DNA of 8,098 bases from Campylobacter concisus (lineage in GTDB: Bacteria > Campylobacterota > Campylobacteria > Campylobacterales > Campylobacteraceae): contig JAHADO010000051.1 in assembly GCA_018375265.1 (NCBI GenBank), forward strand, positions 1-8,098, read 5' to 3'. The notes beneath the pieces were generated by a model. It had not been told where the DNA came from, made no database searches, and saw nothing but the letters and a program-made list of their open reading frames with translations. Shown piece by piece: positions 1 to 7,079 of the stretch. The position numbers and the translations under genes are program-made. Position 1 is the stretch's first letter. Each line of letters starts with the position of its first letter.

Positions 1-2822
1 ACACGCTTATCTGCACCGACTGTTAGATCTATATATGTTTGTCCGCTTGGTAAAATTTTGGCATTACCATGATCATCCTCAAGTGCTAAACGAAGCTTGG
101 TGCCAGGATCGCGGTCCACGCCAAATACAATATTTGGTTGTTCGTCATTAGTAAGTGAGATGTTGTACTCTTTTATAGTTTTTGTCTCATCATCAAAGTT
201 ATTTTTCTGGATAACCTTCTCATAGTCCTCTACCCTAAGGTATTTAGCGATATTTATAGCTCCGCCATCTATCTGCGTGGCAAGCTTGACGTCATCTATG
301 TAGCTTAAAATTCCAAAGTCAAAGAGCCTACCGCGAACGCCATCTGTCGTGGTGACCTCGTTTGGTGTCGTGATAGTAGCCCTAACAGGCGTAGAGTGAT
401 CGACCGAGATAGGGACATTTGGTATGCTAAATTTGCCATCTACTATAGGAAGTGGCGCTGAGCCGTCACTTGGCAATGCGGTTAGTCCATCGTCGCTTAT
501 TGTGTATTTGACCGTTGTGGTTACAGCTGGTATGGTCGGAGTTGAGATAGTGACGCTTACATTGCTTCCTGGTTTTGCGTTGCTAGGTACGTAGATATCA
601 AGGTCGCTTTGGGTTGATGGTGAGCCAGAAGGCGTGGTGATGCTATCTATGAGCCCGTCGCCGTCATTATCTCTTGCAAACTGCACCTTTATGCTGTTGT
701 CTACGGTGATCTCGTCTGTGACTGGGTCTGCTTTGTTGCCAGCTTTATCGGTAAATGTAGTCGTGAAATTTGTCGTAACACCATAAAGTTTTGTCGTGGT
801 CTCTATGGTGCCATTATTTACACTAATAGCTACGCCATCATCTCTTGTGGCACTATATGCGCCGGATGCGTTTTGAGAAATTTTAATGGTTATCTTATCT
901 GTTTTGCCGTCGCTTCCTGCGATATCTATCTCAAATTTATCGCCATCTCTTGCGTCGTTTGGAATTTTCATCTTTATAGAGGTTTTCACACCATCAGGAC
1001 TAAAACCGCTCTCTTTACTAGTTAGCACGCCGTCTTTATTGCTATCTTTTGCAAACTGCACATGCGGAGACCTAACAGGTGCGACCGTATCGCTTGAAAT
1101 TTCACTCACACTTAAAGCTTTTAAAGCTCCAGTCGTGCCATCAATGATCGTCGTGCTTAGCTTTTTTCTGCTTGGATCAGTTGAGCTTGTAGGGTCAGTA
1201 ACTGTGATCTTGCCATTTTGGATAGAGATAGTCTCACTACCTCCATCAAGCGTGGCAGTAAGTCCGTCAGGTGCGATAGTATAGGTCTTTGTGACGCTTG
1301 TTGGTGTGCTAGCTGGATCATCGACCTTTATGCGGATCTTGTCGCCAACTGCGGCGTTGTTTGGCACATAGATATCGATAAGCGACGCCGTGCCGCCACT
1401 TTTAGCTAGTTCGGCTGCATTTATAATGCCATCTTTATTCTCATCAAGGGTAAAAACGGCGATCGGATCGTTATTATTTGCGATAGTTACCATATCTGTC
1501 GCACCTGGGTTGCCCGATTTGCTTATCATTTGGATATTTACATTTGTTGGTGTTGATGATGAAATTTTAACAGCACTTGCCACATTAAAGCCGACATTTC
1601 CGCCGCTCTCACTTGTGAGTGGATAGCTCTCGCCACTATCTTTATCAACAAGCGTGCCGCTAGATGTTTTAACAAGCGTCTTTTCATGCAAAGTGCCGTC
1701 AGGATCAGTTGTGGTGAGCTTTATCTTGTCGCCTATTTTCATATTTGGCGATAAAACGATCTTCGCATCATCGCTTGGCGTACTGCTGGCTGGATTAAAG
1801 CCATTTTCGCTAGCGTCTATCACGCCGTCGCCGTTTAAGTCTTTACCTAAGACCACCTTTGTAAAGCTAAGAGCTGGTGTAACGGTATCAACGCTTGCGG
1901 CCGCCTTTGCTGGAGCCGAGCTAGCGCCACTTGCTAGCGTGATGCTAGAGCTTACATTAAACGGAGCATTTGGCGTTATAGCAACGCTTGGGATGATAAA
2001 TTCTTTTTGATCTGGATTTATTGCATTTGGCGTGATAGGCAAAATTTCGCTTGGATTGTTTTCATTTATCACGCTTGTGCCTGCAGGATCTACCCTGTAA
2101 GAAAGTGTGGTTTTTACGCCGTTATTTACAACTTCTAGCGTCACTTTGTCGCCTGGCCTAAAGTCGTTATTAAAAGCAACAGCCATGCTTGTGTGATTAG
2201 GATCGCCGCCTGCTTCTGCGATATTGATATAGCCGTCACCATCAAGGTCTTTTAAAAGTGCGATGCTAGGCGCTAGTATAGCTGGAGCGCTCTCTTTTTG
2301 CTCAACCACTACTGGCGCTGCTCCACTAATAGAACTAACTGGCATTGCTGGCTCGCTTGAGATGATAGCTGGTAGCTCTAGCGTACCGCCGTCAAACCAA
2401 ACTACGTTTGAGATGTGCCCTTGCGTGTCAAAATTTGATCCATTTATGCTTGCTGCGTCGCTACCATGACTAGAGCCATGAGAGTGGTGGCTAGAGCCTT
2501 GAGCGCTTTCGTCGCTGCTTTTACTACTAGACTCTTCGCTCTCGCCAAAAATCCTTCTCTTGTCTTCTTCTACTTGCGCTTCATTGCCTTGGGCGTCAAA
2601 TTTTGCATTTGATAGCTCTTTTGTAATGATGATAGTTTGTGGTTCAAGTAGCGTGATAGGCGCAGCGTGGTCGAAATTTACAACGATAGTGTCGTTGCTG
2701 CTTTGCGTGATGATCTCATCGCCTAGAAATATCTCGTCGCCCTGCTTTAGCAAGATCAACTTTCCGTTTCGTTTTACAAAAACTTTTCCACTTATCTTTG
2801 CGACGACACCAACGCTTTGCAT
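1..2822 (-). CDS. Giant retention-module RTX-type adhesin, N-terminal 940 residues (3' end outside window)
   Basis: The frame is open from ATG at 2822 to the left edge with no stop, so only the N-terminal part is present. AAAGGA lies about 7 bases before the ATG. No signal peptide is visible, which fits type I secretion through a C-terminal signal that would lie outside. Residues 1-70 form a compact beta-rich domain (GVVAKISGKVFVKR, then LKQGDEIFLGDEI) resembling the retention module of LapA/BapA-type adhesins, which plugs the outer-membrane pore and keeps the protein on the cell. Residues 94-125 are a Ser/Glu/His-rich linker. Residues 192 to about 820 contain five Ig-like modules of about 130 residues, each headed by a DxDGDG-type calcium loop; one ends with an AGN motif (residue 694) usual in bacterial Ig-like adhesin repeats. 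From about residue 831 the sequence changes to a different, unrecognised domain. The likely role is attachment or biofilm formation. Family assignment is good; ligand and full length are unknown. Confidence 0.85.
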   Translation of the reverse strand, partial: MQSVGVVAKISGKVFVKRNGKLILLKQGDEIFLGDEIITQSSNDTIVVNFDHAAPITLLEPQTIIITKELSNAKFDAQGNEAQVEEDKRRIFGESEESSSKSSDESAQGSSHHSHGSSHGSDAASINGSNFDTQGHISNVVWFDGGTLELPAIISSEPAMPVSSISGAAPVVVEQKESAPAILAPSIALLKDLDGDGYINIAEAGGDPNHTSMAVAFNNDFRPGDKVTLEVVNNGVKTTLSYRVDPAGTSVINENNPSEILPITPNAINPDQKEFIIPSVAITPNAPFNVSSSITLASGASSAPAKAAASVDTVTPALSFTKVVLGKDLNGDGVIDASENGFNPASSTPSDDAKIVLSPNMKIGDKIKLTTTDPDGTLHEKTLVKTSSGTLVDKDSGESYPLTSESGGNVGFNVASAVKISSSTPTNVNIQMISKSGNPGATDMVTIANNNDPIAVFTLDENKDGIINAAELAKSGGTASLIDIYVPNNAAVGDKIRIKVDDPASTPTSVTKTYTIAPDGLTATLDGGSETISIQNGKITVTDPTSSTDPSRKKLSTTIIDGTTGALKALSVSEISSDTVAPVRSPHVQFAKDSNKDGVLTSKESGFSPDGVKTSIKMKIPNDARDGDKFEIDIAGSDGKTDKITIKISQNASGAYSATRDDGVAISVNNGTIETTTKLYGVTTNFTTTFTDKAGNKADPVTDEITVDNSIKVQFARDNDGDGLIDSITTPSGSPSTQSDLDIYVPSNAKPGSNVSVTISTPTIPAVTTTVKYTISDDGLTALPSDGSAPLPIVDGKFSIPNVPISVDHSTPVRATITTPNEVTTTDGVRGRLFDFGILSYIDDVKLATQIDGGAINIAKYLRVEDYEKVIQKNNFDDETKTIKEYNISLTNDEQPNIVFGVDRDPGTKLRLALEDDHGNAKILPSGQTYIDLTVGADKR
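636..2249 (-). repeat. Five tandem protein modules each opened by an EF-hand-like calcium loop
   Basis: Inside the adhesin, 12-residue loops start at residues 192 (DLDGDGYINIAE), 328 (DLNGDGVIDASE), 460 (DENKDGIINAAE), 593 (DSNKDGVLTSKE) and 718 (DNDGDGLIDSIT). Spacings are 136, 132, 133 and 125 residues. The first four have acidic or Asn residues at loop positions 1, 3 and 5 and Glu at 12, as in EF-hand or dockerin calcium loops; the fifth has Thr at 12 and is degenerate. Most are preceded by a short hydrophobic strand such as VQFAK or AVFTL. About 15-20 residues later comes a shared strand of the type VPNNAxxGDKIxI. The repeats are divergent at DNA level; only short identities such as gcaaactgcac (676-686 and 1051-1061) remain. 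Calcium binding is inferred from the motif. Confidence 0.8.
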
Positions 2823-2865
2823 CTTTCATCCTTTAAATTTAAAACTAAAACATCCATTTAAATTT

Positions 2866-2895
2866 TCACGCGATTATAGCCAAAAGTATTACAAA
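2866..2895 (-). promoter_or_regulatory. Probable sigma-70 promoter of the adhesin gene
   Basis: On the minus strand a perfect TATAAT occupies 2873-2878, preceded by CTTTTGGC and further T-rich DNA without an obvious -35 box, the pattern usual for Campylobacter housekeeping promoters. Transcription would start near 2866, giving a leader of about 44 bases that includes the AAAGGA ribosome-binding site just before the ATG at 2822. The prediction rests on motif and position only. Confidence 0.65.
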
Positions 2896-3114
2896 ATAAA
2901 TAAAGTGATTTTATATAAAAAATTGTCATTTTACCGCTCTTTTTTGTATCTAAAACTTAGTGTGATTGCCTGATGATACGCTATTTTTACAATTATATAA
3001 AAGAGCAAATTTAAATAAATTTTAGCAGTAAGAAAATTTCTATATCACAAAGTAAATTTTAAAACTATTTTGTTATCAAATTTTATTTATTTTGAAAAAT
3101 TTATATTTGAAATT

Positions 3115-3136
3115 TCCCACGCCAAAAGACGTGGGA
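3115..3136 (-). terminator. Hairpin after mfrE, probable operon terminator
   Basis: The 7-bp stem TCCCACG/CGTGGGA with an 8-base loop starts 6 bases after the mfrE stop codon and is the only G+C-rich element in this gap. The downstream minus-strand sequence is A/T mixed (AATTTCAAATATAAATTTTTC) and lacks a clean U-tract directly after the stem. Termination may therefore be incomplete, and the stem may instead protect the 3' end of the mRNA. Confidence 0.55.
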
Positions 3137-3142
3137 TAAAAT

Positions 3143-4000
3143 TTACGCTATCTTGCTAGCGTCGATGATGTTTAGATCAAGACCTAGATCTTCGACAGAT
3201 AGACCAAGTGCAAGACCTACAAGCTGAGAAAGGTGGATGATAGGTTTTCTAACATCTGAGTGGTTCTCATCTTGATATCTCTCTTGATAGATGTCAAGTT
3301 GCATTTGACAAAGTGGGCACGGAGTCACAACTACGTCTGCGCCATTTTGATCAGCGTTATTTACGATCTGGCTTGACATTTTTCTTACTGATTTTCCAGC
3401 TGGATAGCTAGCGTGGAAGCCGCAGCAGTCAAGTCTATTCTCAAATGGCACGATAGTAGCACCAAGTGCGCTTACAACAGTTTCAAAGCTCTTTGGATTT
3501 ACCGAGCTTTCTCTGTTATGTAGATCTTTTTCAGGTCTTAGGCTGTGGCAGCCGTAAAATAGCGCTACTTTTAGACCGCTAAGTGGCTTAACAACCTTTG
3601 CTTTTAGCGTATCGACATTTTGGTAAAGCTCCCAAAGAAGGCTTGTTACCTCAGATGTGCCATTATATTTCATATTGCCTTCAGCTAAAAATGTATTGAT
3701 ACGATCTTTTGCACCCTTATCAAGTGTGCTTTTAGCTCTTGTTAGAGTTAGCATACAAGTTGAGCATGTCGTAAGCATCGGCATATTCATCTGCTCTGCA
3801 AGCGCTATATTTCTAGCATTTGCTACAAGTGCAGCCATAGGATCTACGTCTTGTGCTTGTTGAGCACCACAGCAGCTCCAGCCCTTTATCTCGTGAAGCT
3901 TCCAGCCAAGTACTGGAGCGATAGCCTCAAGCGACATCTTAGCCTCTTTAGCTGCTTGAGTGAGTACGCATCCTGGGAAAAAAGCGAATTCATTTTGCAT
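3143..4000 (-). CDS. mfrE: Methylmenaquinol:fumarate reductase subunit E (CCG-domain protein, MfrE/SdhE)
   Basis: This 285-residue protein contains two CCG domains of the HdrB/SdhE family: motif 1 with C11, C43-C44, C79 and C82, and motif 2 with C151, C192-C193, C228 and C231. Such motifs ligate an unusual iron-sulfur cluster in heterodisulfide reductase HdrB and replace the haem-b membrane anchor in E-type succinate/fumarate reductases. No transmembrane helix or signal peptide is visible, so the protein presumably attaches to the membrane peripherally and is exported with the Tat-targeted MfrA. It is the third gene of the operon. Its ATG lies 2 bases after the mfrB stop, and its AGGAG site sits partly upstream within the end of mfrB, so translation is probably coupled. 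Older annotations call it sdhC or a heterodisulfide reductase subunit. Both cysteine sets are complete, so it looks functional. Confidence 0.93.
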   Translation of the reverse strand: MQNEFAFFPGCVLTQAAKEAKMSLEAIAPVLGWKLHEIKGWSCCGAQQAQDVDPMAALVANARNIALAEQMNMPMLTTCSTCMLTLTRAKSTLDKGAKDRINTFLAEGNMKYNGTSEVTSLLWELYQNVDTLKAKVVKPLSGLKVALFYGCHSLRPEKDLHNRESSVNPKSFETVVSALGATIVPFENRLDCCGFHASYPAGKSVRKMSSQIVNNADQNGADVVVTPCPLCQMQLDIYQERYQDENHSDVRKPIIHLSQLVGLALGLSVEDLGLDLNIIDASKIA

Positions 4001-4013
4001 AATTACTCCTTAC
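4001..4013 (-). promoter_or_regulatory. Ribosome-binding site of mfrE overlapping the end of mfrB
   Basis: The minus strand reads AAGGAGTAATT before the ATG at 4000. AAGGAG overlaps the last codons and stop of mfrB, so termination on mfrB places the ribosome at the mfrE start. This fixes the mfrE start and suggests balanced subunit production. Confidence 0.75.
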
Positions 4014-4968
4014 TAGCAGCTTTGCGAGCCGCATTTATCATTTTTACTAGATCGTCATGACCTTCTATGTCTTCTTCACCAAATACATGAAGCGGATTCA
4101 TCTTGCCAGCAAGCATTAAGTTTGCAGCGATGTCTAGTTTGCCCATATTTTTGATAACGCCTTCTGAACGAAGCGCAAGTCTAACCTCATTTAGTCTGCC
4201 TGAGCCATCAACTAGATCAGTTAAGAACGCCTCAGCGTGATCTGGCCCCATGCCCTCATTAAAGCCTTTTTGTATAGCCATGATGCGAAGATCAGTTATG
4301 TCAGCGCATGCGCTTATGCCTTTTGGACAGCGGTCAGCACACTCTTGGCATTTTACACACATCCAAAGGCCATTATCGATAGCTGGTTTTAGGTGTGGCA
4401 TAGGATCTTTGCTACGTGAGTCAAAGGCAGCTCTATAAGCATGAACAAATACAAATGGCTGCATATAATCACTCGCGTCTGCTTCAAGTTTATTACACTC
4501 GCTAGCACACGCACCGCAAAGTATGCAGTCCCATTCAAGTGCGACTTTGTCGTACTCTTTTTGGCTTTGCTTACAGCCTTTTTCAGCGCTAAATTCTGGC
4601 TTAGCAGTGATGCTTGGTTTGATCTTGCGTAAATTTTCTATACTTGGCTCCCAATCCACCATAAGGTCTGAGATAACCTTGAAATTTCCAAGTGGTGAAA
4701 TTCTAATAGTATCTGGGTTGCCATATTCAGCCAAAAGCTCGTTCATCTTTGTGTCGCAAGCTAGATATGAGTGACCATTTACTCTAACAGCGCACGCACC
4801 GCATATCGCTGAGCGACAAGATGCTGTGAAATTTAGCGTCGCATCTTTCTTTTGTTTGATATCAAAAAGCACTGTTAAGAGCGTTTTACCTGCGATCTCT
4901 TCGTTTGTTAGCTCATAAGTTGATTCATATTTTTTAGTTCCGTCAAAACGGTCGATAATAATTTTCAT
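4003..4968 (-). CDS. mfrB: Methylmenaquinol:fumarate reductase iron-sulfur subunit (MfrB)
   Basis: The 321-residue protein is the electron-transfer subunit linking MfrE to the flavin in MfrA. The N-terminal ferredoxin-like domain has C51, C56, C59 and C71 for a [2Fe-2S] cluster. The C-terminal ferredoxin domain has C148, C151, C154 and C158, then C204, C207, C210 and C214. Classic FrdB/SdhB proteins lack the cysteine at the 207 position and carry a [3Fe-4S] cluster there; this protein has it, so a second [4Fe-4S] cluster is likely, as described for E-type enzymes. About 107 residues follow C214, far more than in E. coli FrdB, and this extension ends in a charged tail. No signal peptide is visible; export presumably occurs by co-folding with MfrA. 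The start is 9 bases after the mfrA stop, with AAGGAG overlapping that stop. Confidence 0.94.
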   Translation of the reverse strand: MKIIIDRFDGTKKYESTYELTNEEIAGKTLLTVLFDIKQKKDATLNFTASCRSAICGACAVRVNGHSYLACDTKMNELLAEYGNPDTIRISPLGNFKVISDLMVDWEPSIENLRKIKPSITAKPEFSAEKGCKQSQKEYDKVALEWDCILCGACASECNKLEADASDYMQPFVFVHAYRAAFDSRSKDPMPHLKPAIDNGLWMCVKCQECADRCPKGISACADITDLRIMAIQKGFNEGMGPDHAEAFLTDLVDGSGRLNEVRLALRSEGVIKNMGKLDIAANLMLAGKMNPLHVFGEEDIEGHDDLVKMINAARKAASKE

Positions 4969-4980
4969 CCTAGCTCCTTA
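4969..4980 (-). promoter_or_regulatory. Ribosome-binding site of mfrB overlapping the mfrA stop
   Basis: The minus strand reads TAAGGAGCTAGG before the ATG at 4968. The mfrA stop TAA forms the first bases of the AAGGAG site, which indicates translational coupling and supports the chosen mfrB start. Confidence 0.8.
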
Positions 4981-6816
4981 CTCTGGCTTCTTGCCGTCAA
5001 GTGAAAATATGCCTGTCACAACATCTTTGTAGCCAAGCTCCAACTTGCCGTCTTTTAGTGTGACTATGCTGTGTTTTAAGAAATTTACATCATCTCTTTT
5101 TGGATAGTCCTCTCTTGTGTGAGCGCCACGGCTCTCAAGACGATTTTGCGCTGCAAGACATGCTGCACGAGACAGAAGTATAAGGTTGCCAAGCTCGACG
5201 TAGTCGGTAAATGCTGTGTTCATGACTGGATTTTGATTTGGCACTTTGATGGTGTCATATTTTGCTTGGATGGCTTCTAGATTTTTAGAGAGCTGATCTA
5301 GTTTTGCGCCAGTTCTAAAAATACCCATTAGATCCCAGTTGTTTTTGCCAAGCTCTTCACGAAGTGCGTACATATCATTTACGCCACCCTCACCTGTTGC
5401 GATAGATTTAAATTTATCTTGCCACATTTTTGCTAGCTCAGAAGTTTTCTTGCCGCTTGCAAATTTTGCATTTTGAGCATAAGCACCAGCACCTTTGCCA
5501 GCTAGATCGCCAGTTACAACTGCGTCAGTTAGGCTGTTACCACCAAGGCGGTTTGCACCGTGGATAGATACGCATGAAGCCTCGCCACCTACATAAATTC
5601 CAGGGATTTTTGTGCTCATATCATCAAATTTAGCTACCTCTATACCGCCCATTGAGTAGTGAGCTGTTGGGCGGATAGGCACTGGTTGCTCGATAAGGTC
5701 GATGTCTTGAAAAAGCATAGCTGTGTGGCGAATTTTTGGAAGCTTTTTCATGATAGTATCTTTGCCAAGGTGACGAACATCACAAAGTACATAAGCGCTC
5801 ATGCCCTCGCCAAAGCCTCTACCTTCGCGAATTTCTGTCTCGATAGCACGAGCGACGACGTCACGAGGAGCTAGCTCCATTTTTTCGTGATAGTTTTTCA
5901 TAAAGCGCTCGCCCTTGTTGTTTAACAAGTATCCACCCTCGCCACGAGCAGCTTCTGTGATAAGTGTGCCGCCATTTTGAACGCCAGTTGGGTGAAACTG
6001 AAGCATCTCAGGGTCCTCAAAACCAATACCTACTTTAAGCGCAGCAGCTATGCCATCGCCTGTTGCTATAAATGGAACTGATGTGCGGTTATAGAAAATT
6101 CTAGTGTATCCGCCAGTTGCGATGACAAGTGACTTGCAAAGAACTGGGTAAATTTGACCATCTTGGATGTTGCGAAGAACGACGCCTTCAACCTTGCCGT
6201 CCTCAAGACCGATCTCAAGTAGCTCATGATCCATTAGAAATTTAACGCCAGCTGTGATAGCGTCGTCAAGACAGGCGTGCATCAAAACGTGACCGGTTTT
6301 ATCAGCTGCATAGTTACAGCGTTTTTTGCTAGCGCCACCCATGAAACGAAACGCCACGTCGCCATTATCTTTACGAGAAAAGAGCATGCCGTTGTAGTCT
6401 AGCTCGTGGATGACTGCGCCTGCTGCCTCGCAAAATTTCACAACTGCATCTTGATCAGCAAGATAAGCTGCACCTTTTACGGTGTCATAGGCGTGAAGCT
6501 TGAAGCTGTCGCCGTTGCTAAAGTCAGTAACGCCGTTTATGCCACCCTCTGCCATACAAGTCGCATTACGTGATGGCATCATCTTTGTAGCAACAACGAC
6601 GGTTGAGTTTGGATATTGCTTGCGAACGGCTGTTGCTGCACGAAGTCCAGCACCGCCAGAGCCGATTATTAGCACATCAACGGATGGCAAGCCATTTTCA
6701 TTGCCCTTTGGCAACTCGCCAGCAAAAACATTGGTCGCACCAGCTGTTGTAGCTAGCGCACCTACGCTGATACAGGCGCTTTGTAGAAATTCTCTTCTGG
6801 TAAATTTTTCACTCAT
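4978..6816 (-). CDS. mfrA: Methylmenaquinol:fumarate reductase flavoprotein, Tat-exported (MfrA)
   Basis: The 612-residue flavoprotein is the catalytic subunit, expected to reduce fumarate in the periplasm; the C. jejuni homologue also reduces mesaconate and crotonate. The N-terminus is a Tat signal: RREFLQ with R7-R8, a hydrophobic stretch to residue 28, and probable cleavage after VFA (residue 32). This supports the start, which also has AGGAAG six bases upstream. The FAD-binding GxGGAG loop is at residues 52-57. Active-site residues match E. coli FrdA: H275 (FHPTG), E288 (TEAARGEGG), R318 (APRD), H386 (TAHYSMGG) and R423 (GANRLGGNS). The position of the covalent-flavin histidine of FrdA (H44) is A85 here, within RNATCMAEGG. 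Length is as expected for the family. It is first in the mfrABE operon. Older annotations name it sdhA, but the Tat signal and MfrE partner place it in the periplasmic Mfr group. Confidence 0.95.
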   Translation of the reverse strand: MSEKFTRREFLQSACISVGALATTAGATNVFAGELPKGNENGLPSVDVLIIGSGGAGLRAATAVRKQYPNSTVVVATKMMPSRNATCMAEGGINGVTDFSNGDSFKLHAYDTVKGAAYLADQDAVVKFCEAAGAVIHELDYNGMLFSRKDNGDVAFRFMGGASKKRCNYAADKTGHVLMHACLDDAITAGVKFLMDHELLEIGLEDGKVEGVVLRNIQDGQIYPVLCKSLVIATGGYTRIFYNRTSVPFIATGDGIAAALKVGIGFEDPEMLQFHPTGVQNGGTLITEAARGEGGYLLNNKGERFMKNYHEKMELAPRDVVARAIETEIREGRGFGEGMSAYVLCDVRHLGKDTIMKKLPKIRHTAMLFQDIDLIEQPVPIRPTAHYSMGGIEVAKFDDMSTKIPGIYVGGEASCVSIHGANRLGGNSLTDAVVTGDLAGKGAGAYAQNAKFASGKKTSELAKMWQDKFKSIATGEGGVNDMYALREELGKNNWDLMGIFRTGAKLDQLSKNLEAIQAKYDTIKVPNQNPVMNTAFTDYVELGNLILLSRAACLAAQNRLESRGAHTREDYPKRDDVNFLKHSIVTLKDGKLELGYKDVVTGIFSLDGKKPE

Positions 6817-6885
6817 TGATAACTTCCTATTTTAATAAGTTTATTAGCGTTAAAACGCACCGCCAGTTCATTTCTTAATATTTTT

Positions 6886-6915
6886 TAAAACAACTATATT
6901 AATTAAAAAATTAAT
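6886..6915 (-). promoter_or_regulatory. Candidate promoter of mfrABE (proximal)
   Basis: On the minus strand TATAGT occupies 6893-6898, preceded by T/A-rich DNA (TTTTTTAATTAA). A start near 6886 would give a leader of about 70 bases containing the GCGTT/AACGC dyad and the AGGAAG ribosome-binding site. The -10 box is imperfect and the region is generally A+T rich, so the call is tentative. Confidence 0.4.
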
Positions 6916-6996
6916 GATGAAACTTTACATAAAATTTACTTAAAAGAAACATAAAGATTTATTTTAGGTTAAGAAATGAGAGCTGATATTAAAATC

Positions 6997-7025
6997 AAAA
7001 AGGATTATATAGGCTTTTTAAAGTA
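6997..7025 (-). promoter_or_regulatory. Candidate promoter of mfrABE (distal)
   Basis: A perfect TATAAT lies on the minus strand at 7004-7009 (context GCCTATATAATCC), about 190 bases before the mfrA ATG. The upstream sequence is A/T-rich but less T-biased than at the adhesin promoter. It would give a long leader. It may be an alternative start site or chance. Confidence 0.35.
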
Positions 7026-7042
7026 ATTTATATAAATTTAGT

Positions 7043-7079
7043 GGTAGAAAATTTTATAAGATATATAAAAATTTCTACC
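7043..7079. repeat. Near-perfect 16-bp inverted repeat (hairpin) between genes
   Basis: The left arm GGTAGAAAATTTTATA (7043-7058) pairs with the right arm TATAAAAATTTCTACC (7064-7079) with one mismatch at arm position 9 and a 5-base loop AGATA. The GGTAG/CTACC end clamps an A+T stem. It lies about 135 bases after the binding-protein stop and about 225 bases before mfrA. Neither side is followed directly by a clean U-tract, although the plus side runs into T-rich DNA. It could be a terminator, an mRNA-stabilising hairpin, a regulator site or part of a small RNA. Confidence 0.75.

Larger units (their letters stand above)
2823..3142. other. Non-coding gap between mfrE and the adhesin gene
   Basis: These 320 bases are very A+T rich. 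They hold the hairpin after mfrE (3115-3136), the adhesin promoter and its ribosome-binding site. No convincing small gene, tRNA or RNA family was seen in the remainder (about 2900-3110). A loose pairing of GCTCTTTT (2936-2943) with AAAAGAGC (2999-3006) is too distant to interpret. Confidence 0.7.

Noticed and set aside
886..2010. Several plus-strand open frames of 60-130 codons opposite the adhesin
   Set aside because: They lie antisense to a continuous minus-strand frame with clear domain structure, have low-complexity hydrophobic translations and no ribosome-binding sites.
2560..2973. A 137-codon plus-strand frame reaching into the intergenic region
   Set aside because: Its first part is antisense to the retention module and its end is translated A+T-rich promoter DNA; no family resemblance.
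2936..3006. Inverted pairing GCTCTTTT with AAAAGAGC enclosing GTATC/GATAC
   Set aside because: Arms are short, the inner pairing is out of register and the spacing is large; not a convincing RNA structure.
3143..6816. Reading the operon as sdhABC (succinate dehydrogenase) or frdCAB
   Set aside because: The Tat signal on the flavoprotein, absence of a haem-b membrane anchor and presence of a double CCG subunit fit Mfr rather than Sdh or Frd.
6976..7026. 16-codon plus-strand frame after AGGTTAAGAA
   Set aside because: Too short to support as a gene without conservation or expression data; mentioned only with the hairpin finding.
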